A stretch of DNA of 30,514 nt, taken from positions 1 to 30,514 of the forward strand of contig CAKPVT010000025.1 in assembly GCA_934196125.1 (NCBI GenBank), in the 5' to 3' direction. The position numbers were made by a program, and so were the translations under genes. Origin of the DNA: an uncultured Streptococcus sp. (GTDB taxonomy: Bacteria; Bacillota; Bacilli; Lactobacillales; Streptococcaceae). Positions within the stretch are counted from its first letter, which is position 1. Each line of letters starts with the position of its first letter. The notes beneath the pieces are model-generated. The model was not told where the DNA came from, searched no databases, and was given only the letters and a program-made list of their open reading frames with translations. Positions 17,601 through 23,852 of the stretch are shown here, one piece after another.

Positions 17601-18606
17601 TGAACTCATCAAAAATAAGGATATTACAGGGCTTAATCAACATCTTAAAGAAGGCATTAAAGCTTACCTGAACTCAGAAAACTATAAAAATTTCCTGACT
17701 AAAATGAGTCAGTTTAATCAATACTCTAGTCGAAACTTACGCTTGATTTTAGCTCAGAAACCAGATGCTTCTTACCTCGCTCCTTATAATACTTGGAAAA
17801 AATTTGATCGTCATATCAAACGAGGAGAGAAAGCGTTGAGTGTTATTATTCCAGTAACCTATGTGAAAAAAGATCAACAGGGTCAACCCATCTTAGATAA
17901 AGATGGTAAGCCAGAAACAGGACTAACGTTTCGTCTAAAGCCAACCACTTTTGATGTCTCTCAGACAGAAGGAAAAGCAATGCCAAAGCCTGCCGAGGTG
18001 AAAGAACAATTGACGGATTTGGATTATGCCAACCTCTATCGTGCTCTTATGAGTATTGCTAAAACCAATAACGTATCTGTTCGGTTTGAGGAGATGGAAC
18101 GGTCAACATTTGGCTACTATAACCCAACGGAAAACCAAATTGTTTTACGTAGCAATGAGATGAACAAGTCACAAATTATTAAGACCTTCTTACACGAAAC
18201 AGCACACTCAGAATTACACCATAATAATAATCCTCAACAAGAACAACTCACTAAAAGCACCGCTGAACTCCAAGCAGAAAGTGTAGCTTATGTGGTCGCT
18301 TCTTACTATGGCATTGACACCGCTGATTATTCTTTTGATTATTTGGCAGGCTGGTCAAATGATAAAGAAACCCTTGCGGATTTGGAAGCTCAGCTTGATA
18401 TTGTTCAACAAGAAGCCAAAAGTTTAATGGTTCGAATGGATCAAGAATTGGAACAGTTGCGCTTAGTCCAACAAAGACAAAGCCAGCAACAATTTGAACA
18501 AAAACTTCAAAAATATAAAGACCAAACCAAGCAAGCAGTTGAGGATCATAAAAAAGAAATGAAAGAGGAAGCACAGTCAAAAAAAGAAAAGGGGCTCTCG
18601 AAATGA
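14677..18606 (+). CDS. Large Toprim / ArdC-like / zinc metallopeptidase multidomain protein
   Basis: In this 1309-residue protein, residues 1-80 resemble the DUF3991 domain ahead of Toprim folds, without the zinc cysteines of true primases. Residues about 200-330 form a Toprim domain (VAEAPID with the metal-binding Glu, AVDNDKAG with the acidic pair). The middle contains low-complexity linkers and two similar LTAERLV segments. At about 926-945 lies a DSDGDGISDEEELKQG motif that looks like a calcium-binding thrombospondin-3 or EF-hand-like loop. Residues about 1000-1130 match the ArdC N-terminal ssDNA-binding domain. HETAH at about 1173 is an HExxH zinc site, and a coiled-coil tail ends the protein. 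Such proteins may protect or prime the incoming strand in the recipient. AAGGAGGG supports the start. Confidence 0.85.
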   Translation: MVLTKAQAKSLSILDVARSLGMEMRRSSHKEYYWKEHDSFKIDTTKNTWNWYSRGIYGDTIDLVQEMRQVTYAQAIAFLEHGGYPEAKPLEEVRQPFKYTLSPYEEPFNEARYYLKTVRGLSDETIDFFLNRGMLAQARRRAKDGYAESVLVFKSYSRDGEMVGASLQGLTPNKDRYEGKGYLKQIMYQSEGISGLNVTIGSPKRLVVAEAPIDLMSYYELHKETLEDVRLVAMGGLKEGVISHYAMELLQDLGEIKDETFDYTKSKDLQTASNFLKNAAQQTTLFHNGAYQDLITLAVDNDKAGTDFLESLRDKDIPVIDARPPKKANQEKMDWNEYLQMKKESIQMAETPEVEKQSLSEALPVEKEAVGELKSYGAFIIDDDFLERHYGSVEHDKENAKREVTPISYEDYKQETKNFEESVKQKIASGDLSVNVDDDVYAYLVFNGLGHSHPLKTLTAERLVALNSSDIPEQLRAITEENVDAYKTKGTVEQDRLYQSLKTNQKDLGLAEVSTRLVGEMAISACNANLRLAGLSQKGYQASYLSLFSNAIRTVIEYPYMENVGTGDYIVNHVDYALYHHLDNLSGNVTLTQKDLKDIIETASYHTPKIIDVDNKKSLEEAQEITDSISEQIKKEGTNVSWGSLQPKAEGSPAPVAENSATFEQTVTSHPTISPRFLHFTTDNAHVSIIRDGYHIATEEDLRNLNAYAPILQQTAQWYLTTLAGSSVTYVYQEDGKVDAIKINYDKDKFMHLTGIRPIGKNLTAERLVERLATGDGHFANILVNRGFISKAQVLPLFEEIIQAKSFMFTNIADIKKMKAIHASSAIRTENEQLLLAFKTLGDVSFPVSTLNLTEPINLQLVTKGTKNTILGVYRERNGVIEQLSINDYYIQDGGKELLAILKDGNLEAMKTEILKDETASIHPKIDSDGDGISDEEELKQGTNPYDFRSTPSSKGVDENTLESEETFLVTGSVAELIKNKDITGLNQHLKEGIKAYLNSENYKNFLTKMSQFNQYSSRNLRLILAQKPDASYLAPYNTWKKFDRHIKRGEKALSVIIPVTYVKKDQQGQPILDKDGKPETGLTFRLKPTTFDVSQTEGKAMPKPAEVKEQLTDLDYANLYRALMSIAKTNNVSVRFEEMERSTFGYYNPTENQIVLRSNEMNKSQIIKTFLHETAHSELHHNNNPQQEQLTKSTAELQAESVAYVVASYYGIDTADYSFDYLAGWSNDKETLADLEAQLDIVQQEAKSLMVRMDQELEQLRLVQQRQSQQQFEQKLQKYKDQTKQAVEDHKKEMKEEAQSKKEKGLSK

Positions 18607-18680
18607 CCGAACGAGACAGCTCAAAAACCCCTAAGGTCAAGTTAAAAACAACTCATTCTCAAGGAGGACAACACTCATGA
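18603..18680 (+). CDS. Micro-ORF coupled to both neighbours (25 residues)
   Basis: A 25-codon frame starts with an ATG that overlaps the stop of the Toprim/ArdC gene (ATGA at 18603-18606). It ends in a TGA that overlaps the start of the next gene (ATGA at 18677-18680). AAGGGG lies about 10 bases upstream. The peptide is basic and polar (MTERDSSKTPKVKLKTT...). It may be a real small protein or serve to carry ribosomes through to the next gene. No family is recognised. Confidence 0.45.
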   Translation: MTERDSSKTPKVKLKTTHSQGGQHS

Positions 18681-19093
18681 CGATTACCCAAGAAATGGAA
18701 CTTATTACTTTATTATCGGATATCCTTCTAGTTTTAGATGGCGACATCATCCAAGGACTTTCCCCAGAAGCTAACGGCCTCACTCGCCAAAAACTCATTG
18801 ACCAATTACAGGAAGATAGTGCCTATTTTTCTGAATGGGACACGATTCTGATGACTTATTTTAACGACAGTATCCAGCTCTTGCAGACTATTTCTGACGA
18901 GGACTTTCAAACAGTTCTTGAGGAACAAATTGCCTTAATAGACCTTAAGCAAGGTCAGTCTATTTTTCAAGAGTTAGATGATCAACAGCTCATTCGTCTA
19001 GGTGAACAGTTGAAAGCAAAATCACTAAAGACAACAGAAGAAGAGGAAAAAACGGTATCGTTCCTCAATCGTTTTTTTAAACCATTTCACTAA
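18677..19093 (+). CDS. Hypothetical acidic protein, last gene of the transfer operon
   Basis: This 138-residue, strongly acidic and helical protein is rich in Leu, Gln, Asp and Glu and has no membrane segment. The C-terminus turns basic (FLNRFFKPFH). AAGGAGG at 18661-18666 precedes the ATG. It is the last gene before the hairpin and terminator region ahead of oriT. I recognise no family. An acidic small protein at this place could mimic DNA or bind relaxosome proteins, but nothing in the sequence proves it. Confidence 0.65.
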   Translation: MTITQEMELITLLSDILLVLDGDIIQGLSPEANGLTRQKLIDQLQEDSAYFSEWDTILMTYFNDSIQLLQTISDEDFQTVLEEQIALIDLKQGQSIFQELDDQQLIRLGEQLKAKSLKTTEEEEKTVSFLNRFFKPFH

Positions 19094-19147
19094 AGGTCTC
19101 TTAAAAAATAAGTCTGGACTCCTTACAAGAAGACAGGCTTTAGGGGC

Positions 19148-19217
19148 TTGGGGTCTTCCCCAAAACTGAAAAAGGAGAGAAGGAAAATCTTAAGATTGAC
19201 CTTCTCTAACCTTTTTT
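19148..19217 (+). terminator. Hairpin pair with intrinsic terminator ahead of oriT
   Basis: TTGGGG (19148-19153) and CCCCAA (19158-19163) form a tight hairpin. Then AAAAAGG plus AGAGAAGG (19169-19183) pairs with CCTTCTCT plus CCTTTTTT (19200-19217), with a 2-nt bulge and a loop containing the palindrome ATCTTAAGAT. The final T-run makes it a likely end of the long transfer operon. Hairpins of this kind next to oriT can also take part in relaxosome assembly. Confidence 0.65.
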
Positions 19218-19274
19218 AAATTCGCATTTGCCCGGGCAAATGCTAAGCTTGCCACAAGAAGGGAGGTAGAGGCT
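19218..19274 (+). other. Candidate origin of transfer (oriT)
   Basis: A perfect 20-bp palindrome, GCATTTGCCCGGGCAAATGC, occupies 19224-19243 and is directly followed by TAAGCTTGCCACAAG. It lies just upstream of the MobC and relaxase genes, where oriT is usual in MOB_P elements. A palindrome next to a conserved nic region is typical. The exact nick site cannot be read from the sequence; TAAGCTTGCCACAAG is the likely core. Confidence 0.6.
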
Positions 19275-19670
19275 ATGCCTCAAAATATGGATAGGCGGAA
19301 ACGAAATATCCGTAAGGAAATTTATTTTACACAGAAAGAATATAATCAAGTAAGACATACCATGGCTCAAATGAAGGTACCGACTTTTCAATACTATGCA
19401 AAGAACCAATTAATACAAGGAAAGCTGGTGCAGATTGATTTTTCAGAGCTAAAAAACTTGCGAGTCGCTATCAATCGCATTGGTGGAAACATTAACCAGA
19501 TTGCTAAACATGCGAATGAAAATCAAACCATCTCGTCAGAAGAGTTGGAGCAAGTTTTAGCTTATTTATCAGAGATTAAAGAGATGGTTGCAACTAAAAT
19601 CTCTAGTGCTGAGAAGAAAAGTTTGCAGGAAAGAAAAACGAAAGAGATAAGGACATATGATGAATGGTAG
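19275..19670 (+). CDS. mobC: Relaxosome protein MobC
   Basis: In this 131-residue protein, the N-terminal part is basic and likely binds DNA (a ribbon-helix-helix type start, RRKRNIRKEIYFTQ). The C-terminal part carries the MobC family signature LRVAINRIGGNINQIAKHAN. MobC proteins bind oriT and help the relaxase open and nick the strand. GGGAGG precedes the ATG, and the gene overlaps the relaxase start by 7 bp, so the two are coupled. It stands next to the palindrome that I take for oriT. Confidence 0.9.
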   Translation: MPQNMDRRKRNIRKEIYFTQKEYNQVRHTMAQMKVPTFQYYAKNQLIQGKLVQIDFSELKNLRVAINRIGGNINQIAKHANENQTISSEELEQVLAYLSEIKEMVATKISSAEKKSLQERKTKEIRTYDEW

Positions 19671-21310
19671 CTATAAAACCCCCAAAACAAATTAAAACAC
19701 CCGCCAATTTAAAAATTGCGGTGCGCTATATTTTGAACAAAGCAAAATCAGTTATCCCACAAGAAGGGTTTGAAACAGACATTGACTTTCCTGTGATTTG
19801 GAAAGATCATCAGCAGCAAATTCATCTGGTCTCTTCAAATGGTATCGAAGATTATTCAATAGCTGATGAAGAAATGGTGATGACAAAACTAGCAGCTGCC
19901 TTTAAAAAAGGTGATGATGATCTCAAGGAATTATCCTCAGGAAAACAGGTCTTAGCTCATCATATTATCCAATCATTTTCCCCAAACGATAACCTAACAC
20001 CCGAGCAAGTCCATGAGATTGGCAGACAAACCATGATGGAATTTACAGGGGGAGACTATGAGTTTGTGATGGCAACACATATTGATAAAAATCACCTACA
20101 CAATCATATCATTTTATCGACGACAAATACTTCAACGCTAAAGAAAATGCGTTGGCAAAAGAGTACACTTAAAAATTTGAGAGCTATTTCAGATAAGCAT
20201 GCCGCCAAATATGGTGCTAAAATTATTGAACCAACCATGAAAAATTCTTATACGAAATATTCAGCTTGGCGACGTCAAAATAATTTTAGTTATGACATTA
20301 AACAGCGGTTAAATTTTCTTTTGAAACAATCAACTTCAGTGGAAGATTTTAAGCAGAAAGCTAAAGCACTTGATCTTCACGTTGATTTTTCTGGAAAGTT
20401 TGCTAAGTATCGCTTACTGGTTCCTTTAGATGGTAAGTACCAAGAAAAAAACACGAGAGAGCGCACATTATCCAAAAAAGGAATTTACTCCCTTGGCCAT
20501 ATTAAAGAACGAGTAGCGAAAAATCAATTGGTTTATGATGTCTCCGAAATCAAGGAACGTTATCAAGAAGAAAGAACTCAAGCAGGTAATGATTTTGAAT
20601 TGAAATTAGAGGTTGCTCGGTGGCAAGTGGAGCAGGAAAGTAGCCAAGGCATCTATCTTCAAATGGACTATGGCGCTTTAAATAGTGGCACCATTTTAGT
20701 ACCAGCTCACAAGGTGGATAAAACAGAAGATGGCAATTATACCATCTACATCAAAGAAAAAGATTACTTTTATTTTCTGAATCCTGACCAATCACAAAAG
20801 AATCGTTACATGATGGGGAAGACTGTTGCCCGACAATTAGCGAAACAAAATGGAGAAGTGCTGATCACCAAAAATCCTCAGATTTCATCGATGCGAGAGC
20901 TCATTAAAGAATATAATTTTTTGGTAGAACATGGTGTAACAGATGGCACACAGTTCCAAAATTTAGAAGAACGCTTCAACACCAAAATTGAAGAGACCAA
21001 CCAAGAACTCAAACAATTGGATGAGCGTTTGGCTCACTATCATAAAATTGAAGGGGCCTTACTGGCACTTGATCAAACGCCCGAAAATCGTTTACCTGCG
21101 GCTCAGTTATTAGATGACTTAGAACTTCCAAGAGATTTGACACTAGCTGATATCATGCAATCTATTGAACAATTCGAGTTGGAACGAGAGGCGCTTCAAG
21201 AGTTCTTTGAGGATACTCTAAAGACTTATACGACTTATCAAGAGATCAAAGAGACGATTCGCTCTCGTGACATTAAACGTCAAAATCAGGATACCGAGAA
21301 ATCACTTTAA
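19664..21310 (+). CDS. MOB_P-type relaxase (PcfG-like)
   Basis: This 548-residue enzyme nicks oriT, stays bound to the 5' end and is transferred with the strand. The likely catalytic tyrosine is Tyr22 in AVRYILNKAK. The metal-binding histidine motif is at about residues 138-148 (HIDKNHLHNH), the classic HxDxxHxHNH-type motif of the MOB_P family. The region after about 200 continues with basic helices, and residues about 400-548 contain coiled coils that probably bind partners. The length is normal for the group. The last gene of the mob operon, it is followed by a strong terminator. The transposase gene beyond it has its own control. Confidence 0.95.
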   Translation: MVAIKPPKQIKTPANLKIAVRYILNKAKSVIPQEGFETDIDFPVIWKDHQQQIHLVSSNGIEDYSIADEEMVMTKLAAAFKKGDDDLKELSSGKQVLAHHIIQSFSPNDNLTPEQVHEIGRQTMMEFTGGDYEFVMATHIDKNHLHNHIILSTTNTSTLKKMRWQKSTLKNLRAISDKHAAKYGAKIIEPTMKNSYTKYSAWRRQNNFSYDIKQRLNFLLKQSTSVEDFKQKAKALDLHVDFSGKFAKYRLLVPLDGKYQEKNTRERTLSKKGIYSLGHIKERVAKNQLVYDVSEIKERYQEERTQAGNDFELKLEVARWQVEQESSQGIYLQMDYGALNSGTILVPAHKVDKTEDGNYTIYIKEKDYFYFLNPDQSQKNRYMMGKTVARQLAKQNGEVLITKNPQISSMRELIKEYNFLVEHGVTDGTQFQNLEERFNTKIEETNQELKQLDERLAHYHKIEGALLALDQTPENRLPAAQLLDDLELPRDLTLADIMQSIEQFELEREALQEFFEDTLKTYTTYQEIKETIRSRDIKRQNQDTEKSL

Positions 21311-21347
21311 TACAGCTTATAATCAAATTGTTTTATAAAGACAGATT

Positions 21348-21395
21348 AAAAACAGGTAGTATCTATTCTAGTTAGGGTAGCTACTACCTGTTTTT
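21348..21395. terminator. Strong bidirectional terminator
   Basis: The 14-nt arms AAAAACAGGTAGTA (21348-21361) and TACTACCTGTTTTT (21382-21395) are perfectly complementary. The A-run on one side and the T-run on the other let it act on both strands. It isolates the transposase gene from the mob operon. Confidence 0.85.
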
Positions 21396-21398
21396 GTG

Positions 21399-21448
21399 CT
21401 TTTCAATTGTTAAAGGTACGATCGTGTTAATTTTAACGGATTGAAAAG
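21399..21448. repeat. Inverted repeat upstream of the transposase gene
   Basis: CTTTTCAAT and GTTAAA (21399-21414) are mirrored by TTTAAC and ATTGAAAAG (21432-21448), with a slight offset between the blocks. The repeat ends about 50 bp before the transposase start. It may be an operator for the transposase, an RNA hairpin, or an internal copy of a transposase-binding end sequence. Confidence 0.55.
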
Positions 21449-21499
21449 TATTTTAGATATTATGTCACCAATTTTTCAAAAATTCGTTAAAATAGAACT

Positions 21500-22840
21500 A
21501 TGGTAGTAATGAGATTTGATGAAAAAGGATTTGTTGTCGAACGTGATGAACAATGTAAGCAACTGTTTCTAAAGAAAATTACTGATTATGATAAACAGAT
21601 AGCTCCCACCATGCGAGCAAATGGTTATAAAAGAGTAGATAGCAGTGAAAGAACCGTATTATTTACGTTTGGTGAGATCACTTTTTCAAGAAATCGATGG
21701 CGACGAGGAGATGAGACACGTTATCCTGTTGATGACTGGCTGGGCTTAAAGAAACATCAGCGTTACTCTTTAGAATTAATGTATCACCTTGCTAGATATG
21801 CCTCAGAAATGTCTTATCGTCAAGTTTGTCGGATGATAAAGTTATCTTACCGCCTAGACATTACGAAAGATACTGTTCTAAAAGCTGTTAAACTAACAGG
21901 ACAGCTATTTTCTGAAAAAACGCATTATCGTTATTTTGTGGAAGAACATGTTCCAGAAAAAATCAAAACACCGATTATTTACGTTGAGGGTGATGGTGTT
22001 CTGGTAAAAACAACTTCTAAAAATAACGAGAAACATAACACAGATTTAGCACACTTCCTGATTCATACAGGAACTAAAAAAGTTCATGGACGAACAGTCT
22101 TGCTTAATAAGCATGAAATTATTCATACAGACTATGAAGTTGCCAGAGATGAATTATTAGATTATCTCTATAATCATTTTGAAATCACCGATCAAACCAT
22201 TTTAGTCACTAACTCAGATAATGGCAAAGGGTATACCAGACGTGTCTTTCAAAATATTCAAAAGGCGCTCAAGATTAAACGTCACGAACATTTTTGGGAT
22301 GCCTACCATGTAAAAGAAAAGCTCAAACAATTTTTCAAACCTTATCCAAAAGTCCTTCAAGATTTAGCTTTTAAGGCAGTTCAAACGTATGATCGAAAAT
22401 TATTAAAAACTGCCTTAGATACTACTGAGGCTTTAATTTTTGATGAAGAAGACTATTATGATTTTCAACAGTTTCGTCAGAAGTTGCTTGATAATTTTAA
22501 AGATACAAAACCTGCTAAACTAAGAGGTCTCTCCCATAAAGGAATTGGAGTCATGGAAAGTCAGCATCGTCAAGTGACTTATCGAATGAAACATCGTGGC
22601 ATGTACTGGTCAATTAAAGGTGCCTGTGCAATGGCTAGGCTTATTCTTTTAGAGAGAATTGATCAATTGGAGGAACTTTTCTTTGGAGATTGGCGTAAAG
22701 ACTATCAGTATTATCATACTAAGCGTTTAGGTGTAGGATCTCTAGGAGATCATGCTAATAACGATCCCTTTCCATCACAGAAAATTTTGAAAAGGAATGG
22801 AAAATATATTGGTTACGATCGTCAACAATATAGATACTAA
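21500..22840 (+). CDS. Mutator-type DDE transposase (ISLre2/UPF0236-like, TnGBS type)
   Basis: This 446-residue enzyme probably excises and inserts the ICE. The acidic triad is visible: Asp165 in EGDGV, Asp240 in SDNGKG and Glu353 in GVMESQHRQ. HFWDAYHVKEKL between the second and third carries the D-x2-H type signature of Mutator-like transposases. The length fits the ISLre2 family. TnGBS elements of streptococci carry related transposases instead of an integrase and insert upstream of sigma-A promoters. No ribosome binding site is visible before the ATG at 21500, nor before an in-frame ATG at 21509, so translation is likely weak, as expected for a transposase. It is intact and followed by a terminator. 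An unrelated IS inserted at the ICE end cannot be fully excluded. Confidence 0.9.
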   Translation: MVVMRFDEKGFVVERDEQCKQLFLKKITDYDKQIAPTMRANGYKRVDSSERTVLFTFGEITFSRNRWRRGDETRYPVDDWLGLKKHQRYSLELMYHLARYASEMSYRQVCRMIKLSYRLDITKDTVLKAVKLTGQLFSEKTHYRYFVEEHVPEKIKTPIIYVEGDGVLVKTTSKNNEKHNTDLAHFLIHTGTKKVHGRTVLLNKHEIIHTDYEVARDELLDYLYNHFEITDQTILVTNSDNGKGYTRRVFQNIQKALKIKRHEHFWDAYHVKEKLKQFFKPYPKVLQDLAFKAVQTYDRKLLKTALDTTEALIFDEEDYYDFQQFRQKLLDNFKDTKPAKLRGLSHKGIGVMESQHRQVTYRMKHRGMYWSIKGACAMARLILLERIDQLEELFFGDWRKDYQYYHTKRLGVGSLGDHANNDPFPSQKILKRNGKYIGYDRQQYRY

Positions 22841-22841
22841 T

Positions 22842-22874
22842 AGCCGAAAAAAATCAGATTTTTAAGGCTTTTTT
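22842..22874 (+). terminator. Terminator after the transposase, close to the ICE end
   Basis: AGCC (22842-22845) pairs with GGCT (22866-22869), and an A-run pairs with a T-run inside, followed by TTTTT. It begins one base after the transposase stop. The ICE right boundary should lie within or directly after it. Confidence 0.7.
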
Positions 22875-22886
22875 GTGCTGTTTTCC

Positions 22887-22916
22887 TTTACATTTAAGCT
22901 ACATTTATGATATAAT
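22887..22916 (+). promoter_or_regulatory. Sigma-A promoter of the forward small RNA
   Basis: TTTACA (22887-22892) and TATAAT (22911-22916) stand 18 bp apart. Transcription should start near 22923. This is the promoter next to which the ICE appears to have inserted. Confidence 0.65.
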
Positions 22917-22932
22917 GTATTTAATAGAAAAC

Positions 22933-23003
22933 GAAAAAAGGAGCAGAAGTTACAGCTTCTACTCCACCGATTAAGGCAAAATCTAACTTTGCTTAATCAG
23001 TCA
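22933..23003 (-). ncRNA. Candidate antisense RNA, reverse strand (about 70 nt)
   Basis: On the reverse strand TTGACG (forward 23034-23039) and TACAAT (forward 23010-23015) form a promoter with an 18-bp spacer. The transcript would end at the GGAGTAGAAG hairpin (22940-22965), which is followed on this strand by CTTTTTT. It is fully complementary to the forward RNA, so the two should form a duplex. Confidence 0.55.
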
Positions 23004-23037
23004 CGAGTTATTGTAACACACAAAAGATAATATCGTC

Positions 23038-23076
23038 AAGACTGAAGCAAAGGAAAAATTTGTTTCAGTCTTTTTT
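23038..23076 (+). terminator. Intrinsic terminator of the forward small RNA
   Basis: AAGACTGAAGCAAA (23038-23051) pairs with TTTGTTTCAGTCTT (23059-23072) with one G-U pair and a 7-nt loop, then a T-run to 23076. The -35 box of the antisense promoter overlaps the foot of this stem. Confidence 0.85.
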
Positions 23077-23164
23077 GGTAATAAGAATTCTCTGTTTTCA
23101 ACATTTTTTCTAGCTTATTTGAAAATTCCCAGAAAACAAGACACATACAAATGCAATAAATTCC

Positions 23165-23192
23165 TTGCTTTTTCCTAGAATTAATGTATAAT
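23165..23192 (+). promoter_or_regulatory. rplK-rplA promoter
   Basis: TTGCTT (23165-23170) and TATAAT (23187-23192) are separated by 16 bp. Transcription should start near 23199 and give a leader of about 74 nt before rplK. Confidence 0.75.
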
Positions 23193-23218
23193 GGTAAGGT
23201 ATGCTATTGTGCATATCT

Positions 23219-23254
23219 GTGGGAGGTAAAAATCTTAATTACCGCCAAAACCAC
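23219..23254 (+). promoter_or_regulatory. Possible L1-binding leader structure upstream of rplK
   Basis: GTGG (23219-23222) pairs with CCAC (23251-23254), and GGTAA with TTACC inside. The 5' side reads GTGGGAGG, as in the L1-binding helix of 23S rRNA, but the 3' side does not match well. L1 is known to repress the L11 operon in several bacteria. The structure is weaker than the one in the rplK-rplA gap. Confidence 0.35.
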
Positions 23255-23272
23255 AACAGGAGGATTTTATAA

Positions 23273-23698
23273 ATGGCTAAAAAAGTCGAAAAAGTTGTTA
23301 AACTTCAAATTCCTGCTGGTAAAGCTACACCAGCTCCACCAGTTGGTCCAGCTCTTGGTCAAGCAGGTATTAACATCATGGGATTCACTAAAGAATTTAA
23401 TGCTCGTACAGCTGATCAAGCTGGCATGATTATCCCAGTTGTTATCTCAGTATATGAAGATAACTCATTTGATTTCGTAACTAAAACTCCACCAGCCGCT
23501 GTTCTTTTGAAAAAAGCTGCAGGTGTTGAAAAAGGTTCAGGAACACCTAACACAACTAAAGTTGCAACAGTTACTCGTGCACAAGTACAAGAAATTGCTG
23601 AAACTAAAATGCCAGACTTAAACGCTGCAAATATTGAATCTGCAATGCGTATGATTGAAGGTACTGCTCGTTCTATGGGATTCACTGTTGTTGACTAG
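23273..23698 (+). CDS. rplK: 50S ribosomal protein L11
   Basis: This 141-residue protein is complete and of normal length. It starts MAKKVEKVVKLQIPAGKATP and continues with the PVGPALGQAGINIMGF hallmark of L11. It binds the GTPase-associated region of 23S rRNA, where elongation factors act, and is needed for the stringent response through RelA. AGGAGG at 23258-23263 gives a strong start. Codon use is that of a highly expressed gene. It is first in the operon with rplA. Confidence 0.98.
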   Translation: MAKKVEKVVKLQIPAGKATPAPPVGPALGQAGINIMGFTKEFNARTADQAGMIIPVVISVYEDNSFDFVTKTPPAAVLLKKAAGVEKGSGTPNTTKVATVTRAQVQEIAETKMPDLNAANIESAMRMIEGTARSMGFTVVD

Positions 23699-23800
23699 TC
23701 AATAGCAACCCAATCTGTGATTAATCGAGGTAACCACACTGTACCGTTGAGATTAATTCGCGTTAGACCCGCAAGACTTCATCGTAATTTGATGAGTGAC

Positions 23801-23833
23801 GTGGGAGATTTTAAATCAAATCGATATGACCAC
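23801..23833 (+). promoter_or_regulatory. L1-binding-like structure in the rplK-rplA gap
   Basis: GTGGGAG (23801-23807) and ATGACCAC (23826-23833) form a short stem with an asymmetric loop, and GATTT pairs with AAATC inside. This copies the L1 site of 23S rRNA, where GGUGGGAG pairs with GAUACCACC. It ends 6 bp before the ribosome binding site AAGGAG of rplA, so bound L1 could block its own translation. The rest of the 154-bp gap contains further small stems. Confidence 0.6.
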
Positions 23834-23852
23834 ATTACAAGGAGAATTTTAA

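Larger units (their letters stand above)
1..22872 (+). mobile_element. TnGBS-like integrative conjugative element (right part)
   Basis: The block joins surface-protein cargo, a full T4SS set, coupling protein, oriT, MobC, relaxase and a DDE transposase. No tyrosine or serine integrase is present. TnGBS elements show this gene content, with the transposase at one end and insertion about 15-17 bp upstream of a -35 box. The likely right end at about 22,870-22,872 meets this rule for the promoter at 22887-22916. Core ribosomal genes follow. The left end, replication genes and partition genes, if any, lie outside the window. The end is deduced from the rule and not from a visible target duplication. 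Confidence 0.8.
22923..23076 (+). ncRNA. Candidate small RNA, forward strand (about 150 nt)
   Basis: It starts behind a sigma-A promoter and ends at a strong terminator. It contains three hairpins: GGAGCAGAAG with CTTCTACTCC (22940-22965), GATTAAGGCAAA with TTTGCTTAATC (22969-22998, one bulge), and the terminator (23038-23072). No open frame of useful length is present. The arrangement with the opposing RNA resembles antisense-regulated type I toxin loci of the Fst kind, but no Fst-like peptide is seen. Confidence 0.55.

Noticed and set aside
21399..22874. The transposase gene as a separate insertion sequence
   Set aside because: No pair of terminal inverted repeats with a target duplication is visible around it, and a transposase at the element end is the normal TnGBS layout.
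22923..23160. Fst-like toxin peptide
   Set aside because: All frames of both strands were read for a short hydrophobic peptide with a charged tail and none was found, so only the RNA pair is reported.
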